Source: Gemmatimonadota bacterium (lineage in GTDB: Bacteria > Orphanbacterota > Orphanbacteria > Orphanbacterales > Orphanbacteraceae). From it: a stretch of 37,835 nucleotides of DNA. Below the pieces are notes generated by a model that had not been told where the DNA came from, did not search any database, and saw nothing but the letters and a program-made list of their open reading frames with translations. Position numbers and translations under genes: made by a program. Location: NCBI GenBank assembly GCA_020061515.1, contig JAGUYC010000258.1, positions 1 through 37,835 on the forward strand. Direction: 5' to 3'. Positions 17,382-25,415 of the stretch are shown piece by piece (the first letter of the stretch is position 1; each line of letters starts with the position of its first letter).

Positions 17382-19982
17382 CTACCGCACGCCGAACCGA
17401 TCCCTCGTCGTCACGCGCTCCGCTCCGGGCGCGAGGCGGACATCGAGCACGCGGTTCTCCACGGGAAACTCCTCCGACGGGTTCCAGACCCCGACCGCCC
17501 CGCTGTTCGTGTACTTGTACTCGACACGCATCCCCTCGGGGAACGCGATCGTCGCCGACCAGATGCCGTCCCCCGCCTTCTCGTCTCCGTTCGTTCCGTC
17601 GTCGAACATGCGGACCTTGTTCGGCGTCCAGTCGGCGAGCTCCGGACGATCGCCGACGATGTAGATCGCGTCGGTCACGCGCTCCGCGCTCGCATCGCAC
17701 GTGAAGAGAACGGGGATCGTCCCGCCGCTCCCCATCGCCATCGTTCCTCCCGCTGCGGGCCGCGCCGGCGCGCTCCCGAGAAGCGAGCGGATCTCGGGCG
17801 GGTTCCCGATCTCGGCGCCGGCCTCGCGGGCGTAGCGATAGACGTTCTCGATGTGCGTGAGAAACGCGCGGTCGAACGGCTCGTCGCCTCCCGGCGCGTT
17901 CTGATCGGAGCCGTACCACCAGAACCAGTCGGAGCCCTCCGCCGCGTACATCCCTTCCCATGCCATCGCCGCGCTGCGCGAGGGATCGCCCGGCGGCGGG
18001 AGCGGAGCGGACGGATCGGGCGCCGGGATCCCCGATGCGGCGAGCGCCGCGCGCGTCTCCCCGAGGAGATTCCACGCGGCGTTCTCCTCCGGCTCGCCGA
18101 TCCATGTCGCGAAGGTCCCGTCGATCCAGCTTCCCGGCCAAAGCGTTTCGAGCGGGGTCATCCGAGCGATCGGGTGCGCCGGAACGCTTCGGCTCGGGTT
18201 CCCCTCGATGTACTCACTGACGGTGACCGTCACGATCTTCCTTTCGTCATAAAGCTTCGAGAGCTTCCGGTAGAGAGCGTGCAGGAACTCCTTCGCGTCG
18301 TTGTCGCGGACATACCACTCCCACGCGTTTTCGCCGTCGAGGATCACCGTGAGCAGGCGGTCCTCGCCCTCGCCCGGCTCCGGCGCGCGGCGGAGCGCCT
18401 CGCGGATGAAGTCGTCCGCCGCTTCCTCGCCGAACAGACGCTGATAGCGGAATCCGATCCGATCCGAAAGCTCCGTGTCGCGAAAGACGACCGCGACCGC
18501 GCCGCTTCGTCCCTCCTCGTCGACCTCGACGCGGTAGGGGCGTCCGAGCGGCATTCCGGCCGGGGTTGAGCGCTTCAAGACGTGATCCGCGGTCGCCATC
18601 CATCGGATCCCGCTTTCCGCGAGAAGAGGAACGATCGACTCGGAGACCGATCCCTCGCCCGGCCACATGCCGCGCGGCCTCGCGCCGAAGAGGTCCTCGT
18701 AGAAGCGAACCGCCTTGATCACCTGCGCGCGCGCGTCCTCGGGATACGAGAACCGCTTGGGGCTCGGGTCTCCCGGGCGGCTGATCTTGGCCGCGTCGGT
18801 GTCCTCGATGAGCGGAAGGATCGGGTGATAGTAAGGGGTCGTGAGAACCTCGATCTGCCCTTCCCGCCGCGCCGGATCGTAGAGCAGTTTCCTATGAATC
18901 GGAACAATCGACGCAAGAACTTTATAGGTTTCGGCGACGAGGCGGTTCACCGTCTCCTCGGCGACCGGTCCGCGGAGCCGGAAAGTTCCGTCCTCTTTCT
19001 CCGCGACGAGATCCGAGAGATCGACGATCCATCCCTCCGGAAGCTCGACCGGCCCGCGGAGGAAGTCCGGATCGAACCACGCGAGATAGAACCAGAAAAC
19101 GATCGCCCGCTTCTCGTCGGCCGTGTAGTTCCCGCCCTTCTCCCGAAGCGCGAGATACTCGGGGAACCTCTGGATCGCGACATCCGAGAAACCGAAGCAG
19201 TTCCACGCGTTCTTGAAGAGAAGACCGTCCTCGCGCTCTCCGAACTCCTCGGCGGGCGTGAGGGCGAGATCGATCCACGGATCGGTCTTCCCGCGCCACG
19301 CGGCGAAAAACGCGTCCGCGTCGATTCGGCTCGCGGTCGGATCGACGTACGGTCCGAGCCGCTCGACATAGTACCGCTGAAGTTGGAAGAGAAGGACCGA
19401 GGTCAGGTTCACGTTGTAGTGGATGTTCGGGTACTGCTCCAGGATCGCCGCCATGTCGTAGTAGTCCTTGGTTCCGTGCGCGCGGACCCACGGCCCCTGA
19501 AGCTCGTCCTTCGCCGGGTCGAGATAGAGCGGCTGGTGCTGGTGCCAGATGATGTTGAGATAAAGGGTCCCCCTGTCGCTCGGATAATCGTCGCCGATCC
19601 GGATCTCGCGGTCTTCTTCATTGAAGGAGATCGTCCCGTCCGATCGGACGACGAGGAGCGAGTTGAAGCCGCCGAAGTTGTCGTCCACTTTGGTCGGGTT
19701 CTCCGGGTCCTCTTTCCAGCTCGTTCCGTCGATCACGAACTTGTAGCGGTAGACGCCGGGAGAGAGGGGGACGACGACACTCCAGACGTCCCCTTCGCGC
19801 TGCATCGGCGTCGCGGTCGTTGACCACGCGTTCATCTCGCCGGCGAGGTTCACGCGCGAGGCCCCCGGCGCGCGGAACGTGAAACGGATGCCGTCCTCGA
19901 CCGGCTGCGGCTCCGCGGCCGCCGCGGCGAAAAGGCCGATGAGCGCGATGAGCGCGATCGCGCATCTCATGATCGTCTTCAT
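17382..19982 (-). CDS. Secreted glycoside hydrolase family 57 amylase-like enzyme with N-terminal CBM48/E-set-like and C-terminal starch-binding-like domains
   Basis: Signal peptide. N-term IRFTFRAPGASRVNLAGEMNAWS...YRYKFVIDG (CBM48-like). GH57 start NIIWHQHQPLYLDP and catalytic region VILDGENAWEWY. C-term YIVGDRPELADWTPNKVRMFDDGTNGDEKAGDGIWS. Confidence 0.87.
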   Translation of the reverse strand: MKTIMRCAIALIALIGLFAAAAAEPQPVEDGIRFTFRAPGASRVNLAGEMNAWSTTATPMQREGDVWSVVVPLSPGVYRYKFVIDGTSWKEDPENPTKVDDNFGGFNSLLVVRSDGTISFNEEDREIRIGDDYPSDRGTLYLNIIWHQHQPLYLDPAKDELQGPWVRAHGTKDYYDMAAILEQYPNIHYNVNLTSVLLFQLQRYYVERLGPYVDPTASRIDADAFFAAWRGKTDPWIDLALTPAEEFGEREDGLLFKNAWNCFGFSDVAIQRFPEYLALREKGGNYTADEKRAIVFWFYLAWFDPDFLRGPVELPEGWIVDLSDLVAEKEDGTFRLRGPVAEETVNRLVAETYKVLASIVPIHRKLLYDPARREGQIEVLTTPYYHPILPLIEDTDAAKISRPGDPSPKRFSYPEDARAQVIKAVRFYEDLFGARPRGMWPGEGSVSESIVPLLAESGIRWMATADHVLKRSTPAGMPLGRPYRVEVDEEGRSGAVAVVFRDTELSDRIGFRYQRLFGEEAADDFIREALRRAPEPGEGEDRLLTVILDGENAWEWYVRDNDAKEFLHALYRKLSKLYDERKIVTVTVSEYIEGNPSRSVPAHPIARMTPLETLWPGSWIDGTFATWIGEPEENAAWNLLGETRAALAASGIPAPDPSAPLPPPGDPSRSAAMAWEGMYAAEGSDWFWWYGSDQNAPGGDEPFDRAFLTHIENVYRYAREAGAEIGNPPEIRSLLGSAPARPAAGGTMAMGSGGTIPVLFTCDASAERVTDAIYIVGDRPELADWTPNKVRMFDDGTNGDEKAGDGIWSATIAFPEGMRVEYKYTNSGAVGVWNPSEEFPVENRVLDVRLAPGAERVTTRDRFGVR

Positions 19983-20240
19983 GTCGATCTCCTTCTTTGA
20001 AGTTTCGTCCGCCGCCGTGCGACGAAACGCGTCGCTTCATTGTAGCCCGGGAGGCCCCGGCGGACCACGCTTCCCGCCGGCGAGAGGGAGCGCGACTTTC
20101 CCGGCAAGTCGGCCGCGCTTTCGTCGCGCGAAAAAAATCATTTCCTCTTGCGCGTCGCGGGACGGACCGGTAAGATTTCCCTTGTCGACGATCCGCGCAG
20201 CAACGAGCGGGTCGTCCGGATCCAATCCGGGGTGGTTGTT

Positions 20241-20320
20241 CGGGGTGGTTGCCGGGCTGGTGGAATCGGGGCGCCTTCGGGCTCCCTCTTCACCCAGCGG
20301 GCGTAGCCCGGGCCACCCCG
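20241..20320 (+). other. Highly structured intergenic stem-loop element upstream of ornithine aminotransferase
   Basis: Nested arms CGGGGTGG/CCACCCCG and CCGGGC/GCCCGG, plus an inner hairpin GGGGCGCC-TTCG-GGCTCCC with a UUCG-type tetraloop. An 11-nt direct repeat CGGGGTGGTTG (20228-20238, 20241-20251) sits at the 5' side. Confidence 0.5.
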
Positions 20321-20450
20321 TTTTCGTTGGCAGCACCGTGCGGCTCGGTATCGCCCCTTTTCCCGTTTTCCAATTCTCCCGTTCGCGATAAGATCGAACG
20401 GTCGAGGCGACGATCCATCTTGCGGGGCCGTCCCGCCGGGAGCGCGAAGC

Positions 20451-21662
20451 ATGAAGAAGACGAAGGACTTTATCGAGCGGGAAGACCGATACGGCGCCCA
20501 CAACTATCATCCGCTCGACGTGGTGATCGAGAGGGCCGAAGGGGTCTGGGTCTACGACGTCGAGGGGAAGAAATACCTCGACTGCCTCGCCGCGTACTCG
20601 GCGGTGAATCAGGGGCATTGCCATCCGCGGATCCTCGGGGTTCTTCGCGAGCAGGCCGCGCGCGTCACGCTCACCTCGCGCGCGTTTCGGAACGATCAGC
20701 TCGGGCTTCTCTACAAGGATCTTGTCGAGATGACCGGCATGGAGAAGGTCCTCCCGATGAACAGCGGCGCCGAGGCGGTGGAGACCGCGATCAAGGCGGC
20801 GCGGAAGTGGGGCTACACGGTCAAAGGGATCCCGGAGGGGAAGGCGGAGATCGTCGTCTGCGAAAATAATTTTCACGGGCGAACGACCACGATCGTCGGC
20901 TTCTCGAGCGAAGAGCAATACAAGAAAGGCTTCGGGCCGTTCACGCCCGGCTTCACGATGATCCCCTACGGCGACGCGAAGGCGCTCCGCCGCGCGATCA
21001 CGCCGAACACGTGCGCGTTCCTCGTCGAGCCGATCCAAGGCGAGGCGGGGATCATCATCCCGCCCGACGGATATCTCAAGGAAGCGGCGGCGATCTGCCG
21101 CGACGAGAAAGCTCTCCTCATCCTCGACGAGATCCAGTCGGGGCTCGGCCGGACCGGGAAGCTCTTCGCGTACGAATGGGAGGGGATCCGGCCGGACGGC
21201 GTCATCGTCGGCAAGGCTCTCTCCGGCGGCTTCTACCCGGTGTCGGCGTTTCTTTCGAGCCGTGAAGTGATGGACGTGTTCCATCCCGGCGATCACGGGA
21301 GCACGTTCGGCGGGAACCCGCTCGCATGCGCGGTCGCGCGCGAGGCGCTCGCCGTCCTTCGCGAGGAGCGTCTCGTCGAGAACGCCGCGGCGCTCGGTCC
21401 CTACTTCATCGATAAACTCCGCTCGATCCGCTCGGACCGCCTGAAGGAGGTCCGCGGGCGCGGTCTCTGGATCGGCGTCGAGCTCGACCGACCGGCCCGT
21501 CCCGATTGTGAAGCCCTCAAGGAAAAGGGGATGCTCTGCAAGGAGACGCACGCCCACACGATCCGGATCGCGCCGCCTCTCGTCATCAAGAAGGAAGAGG
21601 TCGATTGGGCGTTCGAGCAAGTGAGGTCGGTGCTCGAAGCGCCCGCGCTCGCGAGGGCGTGA
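20451..21662 (+). CDS. rocD: Ornithine aminotransferase (class III PLP aminotransferase)
   Basis: [91 protein letters not shown]; all typical of OAT. Confidence 0.92.
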   Translation: MKKTKDFIEREDRYGAHNYHPLDVVIERAEGVWVYDVEGKKYLDCLAAYSAVNQGHCHPRILGVLREQAARVTLTSRAFRNDQLGLLYKDLVEMTGMEKVLPMNSGAEAVETAIKAARKWGYTVKGIPEGKAEIVVCENNFHGRTTTIVGFSSEEQYKKGFGPFTPGFTMIPYGDAKALRRAITPNTCAFLVEPIQGEAGIIIPPDGYLKEAAAICRDEKALLILDEIQSGLGRTGKLFAYEWEGIRPDGVIVGKALSGGFYPVSAFLSSREVMDVFHPGDHGSTFGGNPLACAVAREALAVLREERLVENAAALGPYFIDKLRSIRSDRLKEVRGRGLWIGVELDRPARPDCEALKEKGMLCKETHAHTIRIAPPLVIKKEEVDWAFEQVRSVLEAPALARA

Positions 21663-21762
21663 TCGGCGCCACCGCTCTCTTGCTGCGACCGGCTGCGAAG
21701 GCCGCCCCGGTAGTGAAATCGCGGGGGTGCGTCCGGCGGATCGCCGGGGAGGGAAGATTCTC

Positions 21763-22260
21763 ATGCAAGGCGGCATTCGAGTCTTCGTGACGGGCGGAAC
21801 GTTCGACAAGGAGTACAACAAGATCACGGGCGAGCTCTACTTCAAGGACTCGCACGTGCTTCGCGTTCTCGAGCTTGGGCGCTGCCGCCTCGAGATCAAC
21901 GTGCGCACGCTGATGATGATCGACAGCCGGTCGATGACCGACGAGGACCGAGCGGTCATCGCGAAGAACTGCCGCTCGGCCGTGGAGGAGAGAATCGTCG
22001 TCACGCACGGCACCGACACGATGGTGGAGACCGCGAAGGTCCTCGCGCGGGAGGTGCAAGAAAAGACGATCGTCCTCACGGGAGCGATGACTCCCTACAC
22101 GTTCGGAAGCTCCGACGGTCTCTTCAACATGGGGAGCGCGCTCGCCTTCGTTCAGGCCCTTCCCCACGGCGTCTACATCGCCATGAACGGCCGGTACTTC
22201 GATTGGAACAACGTGAAGAAGAACAAGAAGACCGGCGAGTTCGAGGAGGTCGAGGGGTGA
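21763..22260 (+). CDS. Short asparaginase-like protein (N-terminal asparaginase domain only)
   Basis: VFVTGGTFDKEYN and VVTHGTDTMVETAK asparaginase motifs; 165 aa with no C-terminal domain. GGGGAGGG upstream of ATG 21763. Confidence 0.8.
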   Translation: MQGGIRVFVTGGTFDKEYNKITGELYFKDSHVLRVLELGRCRLEINVRTLMMIDSRSMTDEDRAVIAKNCRSAVEERIVVTHGTDTMVETAKVLAREVQEKTIVLTGAMTPYTFGSSDGLFNMGSALAFVQALPHGVYIAMNGRYFDWNNVKKNKKTGEFEEVEG

Positions 22261-22334
22261 AGCTCCGCACGCGGCGCGCAAGAGCGGAGGGGTGGTGGCG
22301 GCGTGATTACCCCAACACTTGTGTCCAAGAAACC

Positions 22335-22528
22335 GGGTGCGGTACAGCACTCCGCACCCTTGCGACGAAAACGCGTGCCTCATCCGGGCTGGGACGCGAG
22401 CCGACCTGCCTGTGCAGGACACGCAGACAGGTTCCGGTTCGCACCGCCGATCTCGCCGTGCCCTTGGTCCGATAAGCTCTCGGTGACGACCCTCGATCGG
22501 TGCTCGGTGCGGAGCCCGATCTCCGCAC
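22335..22528. repeat. Palindrome-rich non-coding patch
   Basis: GGGTGCGG/CCGCACCC (22335-22342, 22352-22359), CCTGC-ctgt-GCAGG near 22405, GTGCGGAG/CTCCGCAC (22507-22514, 22521-22528). No credible coding frame. Confidence 0.5.
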
Positions 22529-22726
22529 TCACTTGGAAGCGAAGACAGACCGTCGAGATGGACCGGACATCCTCGACGCCTCTCTCAAGGACGGCGGCTC
22601 AGGGAAGTCTTTTCACTTGCGCCCGTGGGCCTTATAAGAGTTAGGCCACTGGCTGCATCAAGACCGATCTTCAGCAGGCTGCGTCACCAGTGCCGCCCAG
22701 CTGGAAAGCCGGACGAACCAGCCTTG

Positions 22727-23332
22727 TCACCTGTGGAGCGACTTGATGCGGCCCCAGCTGCACTGCTCCCAACTGACGGGAGACCCGGACCCATCAACGC
22801 CAGTGGGGAGTCCGGACCACTCAATCACGTACCCTCGCAGCGAGTTCGCGATAGGAGCATCGTTCCAAGTAGATCCCGGTGTCAGGGCACCAACGTTGGT
22901 GTTCGTGAAGAAGTGCAGCCGGTCCTCGTTCCCGCCGGAGTTGTTGGGTTCTGTCGCAGCCCAGTTCGTGAAGATCCAAGGTTCTTCGGTCACCCATCGC
23001 CAGTGCCCAGCCGGCTCCGCACCGCTGTCGAACTGGTATCCCCCAAGCCATGGCCCGAAGGAGTACTCAAAGGGCGCGATGCCGAGATACCAGAACTGCG
23101 GAGCAGCCACCAGGCTGAAGATGAAGCCGTTCTCGGCATCCGACGTCGACGTCGCCAAGTAGCCCCCGACAGCCTCCGCCGCAATGCTGGCGTCATCCCA
23201 GGTGATCCCAGCGGGGACATGTACTGCCTCGTACCAGTGGTCGTTCTCGCTCCACTGGATCGGTGCGGAGCGTCCTGCGGAAGGGACGGCGAGGGCGGAG
23301 ATGGTCAACAGGCACACAATCAAGCTTCTCAT
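22727..23332 (-). CDS. Secreted C-type-lectin-domain (CTLD) protein
   Basis: Signal peptide MRSLIVCLLTISALAVPSAGRSAP; CTLD signatures ITWDDASIAAEAVGGYLATSTSDAENGFIFSLV, WLGGYQ, WRWVTEEPWIFTNWAATEPNNSGGNEDRLHF. GAGAGG RBS. Confidence 0.8.
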   Translation of the reverse strand: MRSLIVCLLTISALAVPSAGRSAPIQWSENDHWYEAVHVPAGITWDDASIAAEAVGGYLATSTSDAENGFIFSLVAAPQFWYLGIAPFEYSFGPWLGGYQFDSGAEPAGHWRWVTEEPWIFTNWAATEPNNSGGNEDRLHFFTNTNVGALTPGSTWNDAPIANSLRGYVIEWSGLPTGVDGSGSPVSWEQCSWGRIKSLHR

Positions 23333-23443
23333 GGCACACCTCTCGTGAATCTGGTGAACCGTCGAGCTCCCGTGGTTCCAACGCACGCAGTACCCAAGCT
23401 CCCGGCTCGCCGCCCACGCGGGCGCTGGGGTAGTAGGCCAGTG

Positions 23444-23511
23444 GCCTAACGACAGCCATAACCCGCGGACGTAGCGAAGCGGAGTCCGACGGGTTCATGG
23501 CATTGTTATGC
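23444..23511 (-). other. Putative integron attC recombination site
   Basis: On the minus strand: GCATAAC (R'') - AAT - GCCAT(G)AACCCG(T)CGGAC - 13-nt loop - GTCCGCGGGTTATGGC - TGTC - GTTAGGC (R'). The 16-bp stem has two extrahelical bases separated by 6 nt on the R''-side arm. The upstream gene's TAA lies in R''. Confidence 0.72.
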
Positions 23512-24483
23512 CTCTAGTGTATCCCATGTGACTCCCAACAGCTTGGCGAGACGTACATCCCTTCGGTGTCGGCGAAAACTAACACCGAGGAGAACACAAG
23601 GGAGAACGACATACAGCAGCCCGACACTCACCATCAACACATAGTGAAGGGGACGTGCCACCTTCTTGCATCGTTCAGGACCCCCGAGGCTATTGACGAC
23701 AAACTCCCGAGCGGGAACCTCGCGCCGGTACTTCCCGTCAAGCGATCGTACTCGGACCGAGCCATCTTCGCGTGGTACGGCGGTTACCTCACGCACCGTG
23801 CCAGGCGGGTCCTCGTATTTGTACATCACCCGTGTGCCGACAAATGGAGATGGCGACACGAAGAAGAAGAACACAAACATCGCAGCACCACTGAGGCACA
23901 TTACCAGCGACATCAAGAGGCGCCTGCGCCATCGGCGCGGGTTGCCCAAGGCGGTTCTCCGAATGGGCTGCGTGTCGCGGATACGGTGCGCGAATGAGAG
24001 TGCTGCGCGAAAGCCGGCGTGGGTCCTCTTTTTCGCCTCCGGGGACATACTGGCGAGTGCCTGGAAACGAACGAACTCACCACAGCGTAGGAGATCGGGC
24101 TCCACGGCAAGCTCCGAAGTTCCCGGGTCCGAAACGCCTAGCACAACGTCTGGAGAGTGGCCGATAACAGAGCGCCCGAGCCACTTGCAGTCCTGGGGGA
24201 GGGAGAGTGTGATAGGCTTTGCGGTCATCACGCGGGTTAAGTCCACTCTTCCAGTGTTGACGACTGCACCGCGGATCAGAACGACGTCGGGGCTGATCGG
24301 CTTGTCCTGATACGTGATGGCAATGTCCGGCAAGTTCTCGACAATGTCGTCGAAGAGCCAGATCACCGACTCGGAAACAAAGGTGATCTCGCCGGGATAG
24401 CGGCGTTGAAGCGCGAGATACAGTCCCCATCCTCCGAGAATGACGGTCACGACGATTCCCGCGACTGTGAGCACAGTGTTCAT
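23506..24483 (-). CDS. Orphan membrane protein of unknown function (putative cassette gene)
   Basis: ATG 24483 with GGAGG upstream, 325 aa. N-terminal TM anchor, soluble domain (ITFVSESVIWLFDDIVENLPDIAITYQDKPISPDVVLIRGAVVNTG), then two further TM segments. No family recognised. Confidence 0.7.
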   Translation of the reverse strand: MNTVLTVAGIVVTVILGGWGLYLALQRRYPGEITFVSESVIWLFDDIVENLPDIAITYQDKPISPDVVLIRGAVVNTGRVDLTRVMTAKPITLSLPQDCKWLGRSVIGHSPDVVLGVSDPGTSELAVEPDLLRCGEFVRFQALASMSPEAKKRTHAGFRAALSFAHRIRDTQPIRRTALGNPRRWRRRLLMSLVMCLSGAAMFVFFFFVSPSPFVGTRVMYKYEDPPGTVREVTAVPREDGSVRVRSLDGKYRREVPAREFVVNSLGGPERCKKVARPLHYVLMVSVGLLYVVLPCVLLGVSFRRHRRDVRLAKLLGVTWDTLEA

Positions 24484-24508
24484 GAGTCGAACTCGCGCCT
24501 CCGTTGTG

Positions 24509-24626
24509 GCATAACTACTATTCGACAGTTCCACGATAATAGATCTCCATGCGACGGAATGCAAGATATCCGGGGACGCGGGCATGGGCTTGGCCGTGGA
24601 ACATACTGCGGAGCAGACAGTTACAT
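24509..24626 (-). other. Possible degenerate attC-like site upstream of the orphan membrane protein gene
   Basis: On the plus strand: GCATAAC (24509-24515), then nested arms GTTCCACG/CGTGGAAC (24528-24535, 24595-24602) and CCATGC/GCATGG (24547-24552, 24582-24587), then GTTACAT (24620-24626). Larger internal loops than a canonical site. Confidence 0.35.
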
Positions 24627-24890
24627 GTTCGGCCCCCCGCGGGCCTGGCGGGATCGACCGCGAGCTCCGCCCGCGTAGCTGGACAAACATGGGCGGGGCC
24701 GGCGGTTCGCATGTCGGATCGCCGCGGGGGGGTTCGGGGCGATCTTCTCGTGTCCGCGTCGGCCCATCCGATCGAGACGCCTCGGGACATCCGCAAGGCC
24801 GCTTCCGAGGACGGGGAAGAAGTCCTTGCGGGGCGGAGGTTGAAGATCCGAATGAGAGAGCCCCGGGCGCCGGTCCACGGCTCCACTCCC

Positions 24891-25415
24891 CTACTCGCAA
24901 TACTCCCGCCGGCCGCAGGAGTCGCAGAGGGCCCCGGACCAGATCTCTTCGAAGATCGATGCGTGAAGGCGGACGGTCGCCGGGTCGCTCGTCGCGAACC
25001 CGATCTCGAAGTTCCGCCGCTCCGGCTTCTTGACGCCGATCCCGGCCCCGGTGAAGTTCGCGCTTCCCGCGTAAAGAAACGCGGCGTCCACGAGAACCAT
25101 CTTGAGATGAGCGCGGGGGCAGAAGAGCATCTCGAAGCGCTCGCTCGACGAGAGAACGGGGCTTCCGCCGATCTCCTCGCGGAATCTCCGCGACGGGGGC
25201 GCGCCGTGCAGGATCCGGATCGACACGCCGCGCTCCGCCATCTCCTCGAAGGCGCGAACGATCGAGACGTAACGTTTCCCTTTCCGAATTCGGATCTCCT
25301 TGACGTTCGCCGTCGCGATCCGAACGGACTCCCGCGCCGCGAGGATCCCTTCCTCGACCACGGTCGCGTAGTGCTCGTCGTCTCGGATGAAGCGGATCGG
25401 CGGAGCTCCGGTCAT
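24891..25415 (-). CDS. Phospholipase D-like domain protein
   Basis: HLKMVLVDAAFLYAGSANFTGAG (HxK...GSxNF PLD motif); C-terminal CDSCGRREYC. ATGA overlap with the upstream phosphatase gene. Confidence 0.82.
   Translation of the reverse strand: MTGAPPIRFIRDDEHYATVVEEGILAARESVRIATANVKEIRIRKGKRYVSIVRAFEEMAERGVSIRILHGAPPSRRFREEIGGSPVLSSSERFEMLFCPRAHLKMVLVDAAFLYAGSANFTGAGIGVKKPERRNFEIGFATSDPATVRLHASIFEEIWSGALCDSCGRREYCE

Noticed and set aside
20037-21827. 596-aa minus-strand ORF
   Set aside because: Antisense to ornithine aminotransferase and intergenic DNA; no recognisable domains.
22727-23332. Diversity-generating retroelement target (CTLD variable protein)
   Set aside because: No reverse transcriptase, no template/variable repeat pair and no IMH-like sequence in the window.
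22640-23450. Simple transposon/MITE interpretation of the 14-nt inverted repeats around the lectin gene
   Set aside because: No target-site duplication seen and no transposase; the adjacent attC-like hairpin and matched core ends fit a cassette better. Kept as the main alternative hypothesis.
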